A stretch of 11,193 bases of DNA, from positions 1 to 11,193 of the forward strand of contig JAJKFJ010014216.1 of the NCBI GenBank assembly GCA_027382625.1, read 5' to 3'. This DNA comes from Tetmemena sp. SeJ-2015 (lineage: Eukaryota; Ciliophora; Spirotrichea; Sporadotrichida; Oxytrichidae). Position numbers and translations under genes: made by a program. The notes under the pieces were generated by a model. It saw only the letters and a program-made list of their open reading frames with translations. It made no database searches and was not told where the DNA came from. This document shows, one piece after another, positions 1 to 8,311 of the stretch; position 1 is the first letter of the stretch, and every line of letters starts with the position of its first letter.

Positions 1-3000
1 AAATTCAGAAGGTGCAGTCCTACTTTTCAAAAACTACTCTAAATAATCGAGATGACAACAATAATGCCTATTCAAATGCCATGAGCAAAACTAAGTTTCA
101 AAGCTAGAGGAAGAGCGAAATAAAACTTCAAGAAACTACAGAGGAGAAAGCCAGTAGTTAATATCTAAATTCAAGACAGAAATCGCATTCCGTTCTGTAA
201 AAGGAGAAACACGACCCCTTAGACATAAAGAGTCAGACGACTACAATCTTCGATCCGAGAGAGTTTAGAACTGACTACTTTCTAATTAAGCACTATAAGG
301 ACGATCAGGTGATAGAAAAGATGCTTCATCGCAGAAATCCAGTAATGGCCTAATAGAATCAATCACTAGGGCTAAAATAATATGTCTTTATTTTTTTCTT
401 TGAACCCGCTGCACTCTCAGCCACTATAGACACCAAGGATAACCTCGAGATCTTACTCAAAAATAAGTTCATGGAGAAGAAGCAAAAAAGGATAGATGTT
501 AAATGATTTACTATATTATTGATTTCTTATTTAAAGATGAAAGAAAGCTACAATCTTAGAGCAAGAGAGAAGATCACTAGCATTAAAAGGATAATTCATT
601 TGCTTTAAAACCAGAGATGGATGATAATTTAGCCCTCTCTCAATTAAAGCATCCTAGATGCGAAATTAATATCCAGGGTATCCCTAGAACTATTCATGTG
701 AGCTCTAAAAGCCCTGAGGGAAGAAATTTAGGTGCCCTCAGAAATAAACTTCGGAAGAACAATTTCCTACATTAAGAATTTGACTCATTCATTTAAAGTA
801 AGAAGGGCTAGAAGTATTTTAAAGGTGTGTATTTGCCGAACTAAGTATAAGCTAATAAAATTGCATCCACTTCACCTCCTCAAGGTGCAAATAAAAATCG
901 ATCAAATGTCCCAGAGGTGGACCCTGATTCACTCTAGGACTAAATAGATCAAGAGAGTGATTGCGATGTACTTGATGTACTAATTCCTCATCATCAAAAA
1001 TAGCTGGAACTTAATTGCTTTAGCAGAAGGAATCAGGCATCATCAACGATGACTTAATTCAGAGATAAAGATCTCTTGGATTGTTTTTTTAATGTCCTTT
1101 CTTTATTTTAAGGATAAGAGCCATTTAATCCAAGATAAAAACTAATCTTAGCATCACAAAGAACTTCCCAATGAGATAAATCTATAAGACCTACTCAATT
1201 AGAATATTAGCAAGACATTAACAATGTAATTGAAAGCAAATGCCTCCCCACATCAAGTTATCTAAAAAGAGCAAGATGGCAAAGCATCACAATTGATGGA
1301 AGATGAGAGGAGGAAAGAGATTCTCTAACAAAGGCTTTTAAAACTCAAAAGTTAAAGAAATATGAATAGAAACATTAACAATTCTGTATAATTAAGATTT
1401 ATAATGCTTAATTGATCTGTGAAAGAGGTAGTAGACAAATCTATAAAGAAAATATTTGATTAGTTCTAGGAGGTTTACAATATGAATGAAGGCATTGACT
1501 AAGTCAACGTATTTGATTTGGAAAAGTCTAAGCGACTCATGAAAATTGCAGATGAGGAGTTCAATAAATTCATGCCCAAATGGATTGCAGGAAGTTTCAG
1601 GCATTGTAAGTTTTATAGCCAATTGATTATAAGTTTAGAGCGGAGAATATATGAATAGCTGCTTTCGGATAATTTAGGAGTTGAAGAGGAGTAGAAGAAG
1701 AGAGCAAAGTCATTGAAACACAGCTAGAAATAATCAACACAGGGTTCTAAATTAACAATTGGCAGGCTCAACTAGTAGAGTGAATTTTAATCAACTGAGG
1801 ATATTTTGGATTAAAGGGAAGAAAGCACTTCATAGAATACAGAGAGTGAAAATTTAGAAGCGAGGATAATGAAAAAACTTCAACACAGAAGAAAAAGATC
1901 TAAAGATGAAAAATAAGATAGCAGATATGAGATTATGATAAAAAGAGCATTGGAAAGAGTAGACTTTAAAGATGAAAATAGTTAATTATATATTCTGGGA
2001 ATCAAGATATATTTTCTTGCAATTAGAATTTAATAATCTCTAATACTTAAAAAATGGAAATATCTGCACACAATTTAAGTAATTCATAAATAAAAAATTA
2101 ATTTGATTGGCTAATGAGTTGAATAAAGAATTTATTTATAGTATCAAGTCTATTACGTAACTTGCATTTTATTTTGGGAAATATAACACACTTTAGTTAT
2201 TTATCTTAAATACTATTTTGCCATAAAATATGACAAAATAGTTCTAAATAAAGAAAGTAATCATACTAGCATGAGAGAAAGAGATCAGACAGCTTAAATT
2301 TTAAATCTGGTGAGGTTGAGATAATAATCCAGTCTCCAGATATGTTTTAAGCAAAATTATCCACTCCATTGGGAGTTTATAACTAGTGCTAATAAAACTT
2401 GGACCTTGAACTGATTAAAGTTTTATTTTAAAGAGCATGCAGACTTGGAAGGAGAAGAGACCAAGAAGAATAGATTCCTACACAAAGATAACAAAATAAT
2501 AAAAAGGTCATTTAAAGAAATACAGGATTTTTCTCAATTTAAAATTGAATTATAATAAATATTTGATACTTCTGATTTTTATATATAGAATAAAGATGCA
2601 TATATATCTTAATTGAAGATTTTTAGAACTTCTTTGAGTAGAAAAAACTAAGTTAGACTTCGACAATCAGGGCTCTTATTGGTCTTTAAAATGAAGGATT
2701 CTTAGACTCTAAAGACTAGTAGGCACCTTAAATTCAAGTTAACGCAAATATATAATCTCAAGTGCAATCTAGAGAAGGAGCAAGATCCCGCCAGTCTCTG
2801 CTCCGAAACATGCAAACATATAGGGACCAATAAAAACTACTTAAGGAAAGGAGGTAATCCAAGATTAGTAGCAACTACCACTTTGAAGCTCATTAGAGGA
2901 GGATGAGCAACACCATTTAGGTTAATTAGATCAATGATATCACTAAATAGAACATGCAGGAATTAATCAAGTAGCAAGATCAATAATTGTCCATTTTTTA

Positions 3001-4054
3001 TGCTCTATAGAAATATTTAGATGAGAAATTAAATGAACAGCTTAATTAGGAAACAGATACTGCAATCATCACTTATATTTCCTTTCTTTACTCTATAATC
3101 AATTTCATCTAAAGAGCCCAAACATTAAGTAACAAACTCCTTATTTAAAATAATTGCTTTAGAAAACTGGAAAGACAAGTTAAAGAGAAAGAAAGACATG
3201 GAAAAAAGGAAAATCAGTAGGTCTAAAATGTCCTCTGCTAATCTCTCCAGTCATCACACAATCATGCAGCCCTCAAAAGAGGAAATTCAAAAGCAAATTG
3301 AAGAAAATAATAAACAGCTTTAGGAAAGGCTGATGGCAAAAGATGAAGAGAAAGTCAGGAAGCTAAATAGAATAAACTTTTTGGCTCTAAATAAAACTAA
3401 GATTAAGGAAAAATCTGTAAGTTTAGGATTATTGCTTGTATTTTAACTTAAATTTAGAGCTTGAATCAGCATGATCATTAAAATTATATGACATCGAATA
3501 GGAGCTTCAGCAGGGCTTAGAACTCTACAGCTTTTAAGACCTACTATGGCTCTTAGAGCTAATCTCCATTCAGAACAGTAAGGCAGTAATATCAAAGCTA
3601 GGCTGATGATACGAGGGACAGGCACTCAAGAAGTCCCTTTTAAAACTCACCTTTCAAATAAATTCTAGACAAGTGCCGAGATATTGAAATTCCTGATTAG
3701 GGGAGACTCCAATCTCAATACACCAATCTAGATAAGCACCTTATAAAACAGGAAGCAACCAACGCTTAAGATCTAATTAAGGCTATTGACACCTGCTTGC
3801 TCGCGCAGGTGGAAGATAACGATGAAATGTTGCCCACTTTGAAAGATGCAATGCTCCAAAATAAGGTGTAGGAAGGAGTTACTCACGATACTTTCCTAGA
3901 TTAAGACATGCTCTAGAAAAATAAGGATGAGACAGATCAGAGGATACTCCTAATGCGTAACCTTAAAGTAGGAACGAAGAAGATGTGGAAACCTGACAAG
4001 CTAAGAGTTACCAAATATCTTAAGATGAAGTTCTCTTTCTTGAATGAAAAATGA
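1..4054 (+). CDS. Gene A: large Gln/Lys-rich protein, germline copy interrupted by IESs; 5' end outside window
   Basis: Reading starts in the frame of base 3 and ends at TGA 4052-4054. TAA and TAG are read as Gln throughout. The frame breaks are repaired by IES deletions at 494, 1078, 1383, 1965, 2526 and 3058 and by an intron at 3417-3457. The joined product is about 1,162 codons, or 1,146 residues if the optional IES at 364 is also removed. I do not recognise the family. The protein is hydrophilic and rich in Gln, Lys, Ser and Asn. A predicted helical stretch is encoded near 1430-1680 (containing IADEEFNKF). A charged heptad-like stretch is encoded near 3270-3400 (containing KEEIQKQIEENNKQLQER) and may form a coiled coil. 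The C-terminus is basic (KMKFSFLNEK). There is no visible signal peptide or membrane segment in the part present. Gene B starts 118 bases downstream on the same strand. The existence of the gene is well supported; its function is unknown. Confidence 0.85.
364..411 (+). other. Optional IES, 48 nt, pointer CACT
   Basis: CACT occurs at 364-367 and again at 412-415. The insert is largely AT-rich with a run of T, unlike the flanking coding DNA. Its length is a multiple of three and the frame is open through it, so the frame does not prove it. With removal the protein reads QSLSATIDTK; without removal it carries a hydrophobic FIFFF patch that is foreign to this polar protein. Confidence 0.5.
494..534 (+). 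other. IES, 41 nt, pointer AGATG
   Basis: AGATG occurs at 494-498 and 535-539. The insert is AT-rich and contains an in-frame TGA. Deleting 41 nt moves the reading from frame 3 to frame 2 and joins KKQKRID to ERKLQSQSKR. A GT-AG intron at 498-536 would be 39 nt and would lead into a frame that reaches TGA near 700, so it does not give the long downstream frame. An IES fits better. Confidence 0.8.
1078..1111 (+). other. IES, 34 nt, pointer GGAT
   Basis: GGAT occurs at 1078-1081 and 1112-1115. The insert is T-rich. Deletion of 34 nt shifts the reading from frame 2 to frame 3 and joins FRDKDLLD to KSHLIQDKN. The only GT-AG alternative here would be a 19-nt intron, which is implausibly short. 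Confidence 0.8.
1383..1415 (+). other. IES, 33 nt, pointer TCTGT
   Basis: TCTGT occurs at 1383-1387 and 1416-1420. The insert is AT-rich and carries an in-frame TGA at about 1413-1415. Deletion keeps the frame and joins NRNINNSV to KEVVDKSIKK. A 42-nt GT-AG intron (1386-1427) is a weaker alternative that would also keep the frame; it would lack the GTAAG donor seen at both clear introns in this window. Confidence 0.75.
1965..2299 (+). other. Large IES, about 335 nt, pointer probably TTTAAA
   Basis: Gene A reads in frame 3 up to LERVDFK (about 1970) and resumes in frame 2 at SGEVEIIIQSPD (about 2306). The interval is very AT-rich and has in-frame TGAs. TTTAAA at 1965-1970 and 2300-2305 gives a 335-nt deletion that restores the frame. 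AGAC at 1961-1964 and 2287-2290 (326 nt) also restores it and would add residues SLN. A large IES here is well supported; the exact ends are not. Apart from AT-richness I see no gene or repeat in it. Confidence 0.7.
2526..2573 (+). other. IES, 48 nt, pointer GATTTTT
   Basis: GATTTTT occurs at 2526-2532 and 2574-2580, and a third copy lies at 2618-2624. Using the first two removes 48 nt containing three in-frame TGAs and joins VIQRNTGF to LYIEQRC in the same frame. Using the third copy would change frame and soon reach a TGA. Confidence 0.65.
3058..3088 (+). other. IES, 31 nt, pointer TACT
   Basis: TACT occurs at 3058-3061 and 3089-3092. Deletion moves the reading from frame 2 to frame 3 and joins EQLNQETDT to LQSISSKEPK. 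The new frame then runs through a convincing Lys-rich protein stretch. Both frames stay open for some distance, so the frame shift is inferred from protein-like composition and from the downstream frame. Confidence 0.65.
3417..3457 (+). other. Spliceosomal intron, 41 nt, in gene A
   Basis: The donor is GTAAGT at 3417 and the acceptor is a TTTAG preceded by AT-rich sequence ending at 3457. Removal changes frame 3 to frame 2, joining IKEKS to SLNQHDHQN and continuing to the end of the gene. A 20-nt IES with pointer TTTA (3422/3442) would give the same frame but is less likely given the canonical splice sites. Confidence 0.75.
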
Positions 4055-4172
4055 TTAAAATCCTATGAAAATCGTACAAGTTTTTTTCTTCTTATAGTTT
4101 CTAACTTTTCTTTATCCGAAATTCCTGAAAGATATAATTCTTATTGATTTGGAGTAGTTTTAATAAAATAAA
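4055..4172. other. Short A-B intergenic spacer
   Basis: There are 118 bases between the gene A stop and the gene B start, AT-rich with a T run near 4080. No telomere repeat, inverted repeat or pointer pair that I can justify is visible. The shortness allows A and B to share one macronuclear chromosome, but a chromosome-breakage junction could also lie here. Confidence 0.5.
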
Positions 4173-6467
4173 ATGTCTTATTAGGAAGGACACAATTTCT
4201 GGAAACAGAGAGTTTAGAAAGAGATGCTAGATTACTATAAAGTGTTTGATAAAAACTTAGTGACTTCGCCCCAACATCATCTGAATCATGACCTTGATAT
4301 TGACCAAAATTAGTATAACAAGTCTCTCAATAAGTAAGTAGAGTATAGTGTGAACTTATTAAAGATTATGAATGCTTTTCTTCGAAGATTGGTGTAGCAA
4401 TTCAATTATTAACATAATAAAAGAAGATACACTAATTTTAAAAAGATAAAAAACCCTCTATTGAATTTAAATAAGCTTTGTTTATAGACCGAAATTATTG
4501 AATACTTAATGACTTGTCTGAAATTCTTTAATACAAAATTTTTGTTGATAAATAAGTAAAGCTTAAATTATTCCATTTCTTATTGAATTTTTATATTAAA
4601 TAAAGTATCAAACTGAGAGCTAACTGACTATAGTTTTGTACAGAGCACATTTAAGCGTAATTAGGCATTGGCTAATACTTAGGCCTCTTAATCCATGTCT
4701 AAAAAGTTATTCTACATGCCTGAGAATAAGCAGTCCTATGTCTTTGGAGGCAAATCCAACATTCGAAACCATCTCAAAGTCACATCTGAGTTCGAAGTAG
4801 ATGATAAAAGCAACAAGAAGAGCAGAGGACCCACTACTCGTCCTACTACTGCCACATCTTAGAGATCTGAGCAAAGTCTCAAGCACAAGTTTAGCAGAGA
4901 AAGATTGGCACAGCAGTACTAACAAGAGAATATCAAAAAATAGAAACTTAAGATTGCAAAGGTATCCTCCAGTCTCAACTATGAAGCACCAGTCTCGGTC
5001 GCACATCCCTCGACGGCTTTTTAAAAGTCAGATTATTATCACACGCATGCAAAAAGAGATGATGATGTCGTTTCTCAAAGATCCTATTTTTCTCGGGTGA
5101 CTTCAGCCACCAAAAGTAGTGGTGGCAAGAGAATTCTTTAAATAAATGGATCTCAAGATGCGCAGCAATCGGAATTCAGAGTTAGAAAAGTTGGCTCTTC
5201 CCAAAAAACATAAAGAAGGCCTCTTGCAGTTGAGGAGATTGATGCAAACATCAAGACTTATTATCCATAAAATTATAACAAAGGAAATATGCTGTCACCC
5301 TCATATATTGTTAGCATAAAATGAAGTTAATTTTTAAATTATATAAGTAAAATTAGAAAATTAGCATAATCATTTGGCTCAATAACTTTAAATTTCCCCA
5401 CAATTATTTCATATTTACATATAATTGATCTCCACAAATAATCATTCATAAGATATTCTCCAATTCAAAGTTAATTATTTGCAATAGCGGTTAGCAAAAA
5501 GATTTCCTTAGTCCTTAAAATTCGAAAAGGCTTGCTCCTGATACTATATCATCAATGTTTAAAACACAAGGAGGGCCCTTTGTGGCTAATGGGATGTCCT
5601 CTAACGAGAAGCAGTAAAGATTAATAGACAAACTAATGTACTATAATCAAGACAAGTTAGGAATCATTTCTCTCTTTTTATTCTCCAAAGTAATTTAACT
5701 AGTCGATGAATTTATATGCACCAGGCTAACAGATGATGTATGATCCCTCTTTGCTGTCTCAGCATAGTCACCATCAAAGCTTGAACCAAATCTAATTTAA
5801 CAAGGGGGATAGCTAATACACTTTGATGCTTGATAGCAACCACCAAATTCAGATGGCCTTTGATAAGGAAGGAAATTAAGTTCCTCTCTCTGATTTAGGA
5901 GTTGATTAGCACTACAATAATGGCTAGCTAAATGAAAATCAGGAAATGGAAGAATTAAATGACGAAGTTAATGAACTTAACTAAACAGATGGGGTGAGTA
6001 ACTTACTTTCTTAAAAGGACTTCGACGAGATCAGAAGCATGGTCTCAAGGTAAAACTATAATCAACGTCGCCCTTCTTAAATGAGCTAGACTGGCACGCA
6101 AGTGTCTCATAAGTCTAAGAGAACCTATATTCTTACTAACAACAACCATCATCAGTAGTCTCAGCCCTCAGTTAGAAACTTTAGACCTCATACTGCAAAG
6201 ACCAGACAACCAAGGTAAGAAGAGTATGAGATATCATATTGTTTATTTTGTAGTGAAAATTCTAGAGTGTCAGCAGAATAAATGACTATCAAATCAGGAA
6301 TGAGCATGCAAAGCTAAGTCAGAATTAGCAAGCTAGAGAATGAGCTAGCTAAATAAATTTAGAAGAATAACTACTTAGAAAGAGAAGTGGAAGGCTTGAA
6401 GAAGCTCGGTGTTTAGCTATCTCAATATGCAAATTTGGAAAGCGAGGCTAAACAGAGTTTAAAGTGA
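4173..6467 (+). CDS. Gene B: low-complexity protein with C-terminal coiled coil, interrupted by three IESs
   Basis: The start is ATG 4173 (AAAATG context; MSYQEGHNFW) and the stop is TGA 6465-6467. After removing IESs at 4344, 5312 and 5654 and the intron at 6215-6253, the gene is 1,764 nt, or 587 residues, in one frame with TAA/TAG as Gln. I do not recognise the family. The body is polar and low in complexity, rich in Ser, Gln, Asn and His, with a Thr-Pro-Arg-rich patch (RGPTTRPTTA) about 110-130 residues in. The last 60 or so residues (LENELAKQIQ, then YLEREVEGLKKLGVQL) have leucine heptads and likely form a coiled coil, so an adaptor or cytoskeletal role is possible but unproven. No signal peptide or membrane segment is seen. 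Gene A lies just upstream on the same strand and gene D converges from downstream. Confidence 0.88.
4344..4628 (+). other. IES, 285 nt, pointer TATAGT
   Basis: TATAGT occurs at 4344-4349 and 4629-4634, exactly 285 nt apart. The insert is strongly AT-rich and contains several in-frame TGAs, including one at 4614. Deletion joins LNKQVEYS to FVQSTFKRNQ in the same frame. No gene is seen inside. Confidence 0.8.
5312..5484 (+). other. IES, 173 nt, pointer TAGC
   Basis: TAGC occurs at 5312-5315 and 5485-5488. Deletion of 173 nt moves frame 3 to frame 2 and joins SPSYIVS to GQQKDFLSPQ, then ISSMFKTQGG. A longer repeat, GTTAGCA at 5310-5316 and 5490-5496, is 180 nt apart and leads into a less protein-like frame, so the shorter pointer is preferred. 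The insert also holds a 9-nt repeat at 5324 and 5468. Confidence 0.7.
5654..5687 (+). other. IES, 34 nt, pointer AAGT
   Basis: AAGT occurs at 5654-5657 and 5688-5691. The insert is T-rich. Deletion moves frame 2 to frame 3 and joins LMYYNQDK to QFNQSMNLYAPG. Without it frame 2 reaches a TGA near 5741. Confidence 0.78.
6215..6253 (+). other. Spliceosomal intron, 39 nt, in gene B
   Basis: The donor is GTAAGA at 6215 and the acceptor is TTTTGTAG ending at 6253, with an AT-rich interior. The length is a multiple of three and the frame is open through it, but the splice sites are canonical and the interior would encode an aromatic patch foreign to this protein. Splicing joins KTRQP to SENSRVS. 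Confidence 0.7.
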
Positions 6468-6613
6468 GAGAGAAAAAAGCGATATTTAGTTTAATTTATT
6501 TGATTAGCAACTCCTTATTTGTGAAGCATTTCTAGAAGATATTCCAAAATTAAAAGATATGATTACAAATTGACTTTCCAGATCGCACTCACTTCACTTA
6601 TATCTTTTCTGCT
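6468..6613. other. Convergent B-D spacer
   Basis: There are 146 bases between the stops of gene B (+) and gene D (-). The spacer is AT-rich. It presumably holds the two 3' untranslated regions; no terminator-like hairpin or telomere sequence is seen. Confidence 0.4.
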
Positions 6614-7424
6614 TCACTTAAAAATACTTAAATATACTTGAAAGTTGGTGGCGTGATGTTTAAAGTTGTGCTTCTAAGTGTGATTTTCTTGAACTTTACT
6701 CTTCCAACCAATCTTCTTGTCTTGGTAATAAAAGAATTATCAAAAAAAGGATATATGTTTGAGCTGGGAATTTTATAATTAAGTCTTTAGAATCATCCAT
6801 TTAATTGACGTTTGTAATTTAATTTTCTAGAGAATAATTTAAATTAAAAACTAGCCTTTAGTTCATTATAGCTGAGAATTTATTTGAAAAATATAAATGA
6901 TTTATCTATTAAATGAAAATGGATTAAGTCATCTGCAATTAAAGTGTGTTTAATTTAAATAATTAGTAAACAATTCTATTCAACATTAAATTGTAAGAAC
7001 TTTCCATTCTTACAGCTTTTGAGTGGAAACTCTAAGTTTAGAGATACAAGCGACAAATGTTTCTGCAAGGCAGATACTTCATATCTCGCTGCTGAGAGGT
7101 GCTGAGACGATTTTAAACAAGAAACTCATATTAGTTTTGATAAGCTATCGAAAAAAGCTACAGTTCAGGATTTTTTCACCTCTTTATTAATATTTTTAAT
7201 AAATCACAGATTTTAATTAAATTTCCCACCATAATTATATATAAATAAATAAAATATATTGATAATTCTTAAATATTAAACTGGTAGCAAAGTTCTTTGT
7301 GTTCATGCTTGTGTGCTAGCTCTTGCAAAGTCTTCTCATTTTATTTCCTGCACAATGCGCACCTGAAGATGACGTTGTAAATTATGAATGCCAAGTCAGC
7401 CAAGACTCCCATAAGTCCGCTCAT
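6614..7424 (-). CDS. Gene D (proposed): small 83-residue protein in two MDSs
   Basis: On the minus strand, ATG at 7424-7422 (context AAAATG) opens MSGLMGVLADLAF, followed by a hydrophobic stretch to about residue 24 and then a charged, His-rich tail (AHKHEHKELCYQ). The frame has a Gln encoded by TAA about 28 codons in. Past about 7282 it runs into AT-rich repeat DNA and a TGA. Joining at TACCA (forward TGGTA 7282-7286 and 6723-6727) continues as DKKIGWKSKVQ and ends at TGA 6616-6614, 252 nt in all. The hydrophobic N-terminus suggests a membrane anchor or signal; the family is not recognised. The second MDS is open in more than one minus-strand frame, so the joined tail is less certain than the first segment. 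Confidence 0.5.
6723..7281 (-). mobile_element. 559-nt IES in gene D, transposon-like, repeat copy 1
   Basis: It is flanked by TGGTA at 6723-6727 and 7282-7286. Inside each end lies the same 12-mer in inverted orientation: AAGAATTATCAA at 6732-6743 and its complement at 7259-7270. The element is very AT-rich and has no convincing long frame. Its right half (about 6870-7290) aligns by eye with about 9290-9757. Landmarks are the GAGAATTTA near 6877, the CTCATATTA and GCTATCGAA near 7126-7151, and the AAACTGGT at the right end. Together these suggest a decayed transposon or MITE now removed as an IES. Confidence 0.5.
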
Positions 7425-7918
7425 TTTATTATTATTTAATCGCCCAATTCAACTTATCTTTTAAACTAACAAATTTTTGTTTTAATTTTCATTAATTTCT
7501 CTAATTCTAATTTTGAAATGTTTTTATCATAAAATTCTTTTTATATCGGAGAAAGACTCATAAGTAAGTATTCATGAGTTTATTGTAGTGATTAGCAGAT
7601 ATATAAATGTGTATTAGTTAGAAATTTATCATCATTTTAGTATCAAATTCATTATGCATTATATATAAATAATAAATCTCTGCTTGTGATTAATAGTATA
7701 ATGCATTTTCTTTGTAATTTTAATATAAATACAGTGCTTATAAAGCAATAATAATGCAGAAATTATTTAATTTAATTCTTAAAAAGATACTCTCAATATT
7801 GCCTTATTCACTTACTCTCTCTTATAGATATGCCATGACTTAAATCATATTTAGTAAGAAAAATCAAAAATAATAAGCATTAAGTGCGTTATAAAATCGT
7901 ACTACCTATAAAGAAAAT
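7425..7918. other. AT-rich stretch 5' of gene D, no gene seen
   Basis: About 490 bases, mostly A and T with short runs and TATATA motifs. I found no code-6 frame with protein-like composition and no clear pointer pair. It presumably includes the 5' flank of gene D and germline-limited DNA. Confidence 0.4.
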
Positions 7919-8311
7919 CTCTTGCGTACTGTGAAGTCTCTCAGGTGTTTCCCAATTAGTCTAGGTTGCTAGGATATGGCGAGCCGTCAAGTAGTAGGAG
8001 TAAGGAGTATGCCCCTTGGTCAGTGGAGTATCCTTTAGAAGGATCGGGTTCAAGCACCACAGGTGGTCTCCCCATGCCGTATCTCACTGTTACTGTTGGT
8101 CTACTCATCCTTACCAAGTCCTCTATGTAAACGCTGATACTCACGCACACACCACTTCTGTCACCTGTGGCTTCGAACCCGATCCTTCTATGGGGTACTC
8201 CGCACTAACCTAGGGCACACTCCGTATCCTACTACTTGACGGCTCGCCATATCCTAGCTACCTAGACCAATTGGCCGGAGAGATTGTGAGAGACTTCACA
8301 GTACACCAGAG
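7919..8311. mobile_element. 393-bp foldback palindrome (MITE- or SINE-like)
   Basis: Two arms of about 150 bp are inverted copies around a loop of roughly 96 nt (8066-8161). Exactly matching blocks are an 18-mer at 7926-7943 with 8287-8304, a 32-mer at 7968-7999 with 8227-8258, a 15-mer at 8037-8051 with 8175-8189, and a 9-mer at 8057-8065 with 8162-8170. The element is clearly GC-richer than its flanks. The arms differ by indels that are not multiples of three, so the mirrored open frames across it are by-products of the palindrome rather than genes. No convincing target-site duplication was found. A transcript through it would form a long hairpin. Confidence 0.85.
8169..8179 (-). promoter_or_regulatory. 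Possible RNA polymerase III B box in the foldback arm
   Basis: On the minus strand this reads GGTTCGAAGCC, a full match to the B-box consensus GGTTCGANNCC. An A-box-like TAGGTTAGTGCGG lies at 8212-8200 on the same strand, but only about 20 nt separates them, less than in a normal tRNA gene. No cloverleaf could be drawn. The other arm has a degraded version (GGTTCAAGC). Confidence 0.3.

Noticed and set aside
384..420. 37-nt GT...CAG intron in gene A
   Set aside because: Removal shifts the frame into less protein-like sequence, while the unspliced or 48-nt-deleted frame continues well.
1606..1638. 33-nt GTAAG...TTTAG intron
   Set aside because: The frame is open through it and reads naturally (CKFYSQLIISLERR). 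It cannot be excluded without cDNA, so it was not called.
2543..2617. AATTGAA direct repeat (2543/2611) as the pointer
   Set aside because: The 68-nt spacing shifts out of the downstream coding frame.
4707..5100. Standard-code frames on both strands over gene B
   Set aside because: They are shadows of the code-6 frame of gene B, which is continuous here.
5324..5476. 9-nt direct repeat AAGTTAATT as a pointer
   Set aside because: The first copy lies after an in-frame TGA at 5322, so it cannot be the MDS junction; left as a repeat inside the IES.
5994..6017. 24-nt GTGAG...AAAG intron in gene B
   Set aside because: Very short, and the read-through sequence (GVSNLLSQKDFDE) fits the protein.
6656..6808. 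Plus-strand frame starting MFKVVLLSVIF
   Set aside because: It has a signal-like start but overlaps the proposed second MDS of gene D and runs into repeat copy 1. It remains an alternative if gene D is wrong.
7956..8213. Open frames on both strands of the palindrome
   Set aside because: They mirror each other because of the inverted repeat, and the arms differ by frame-breaking indels.
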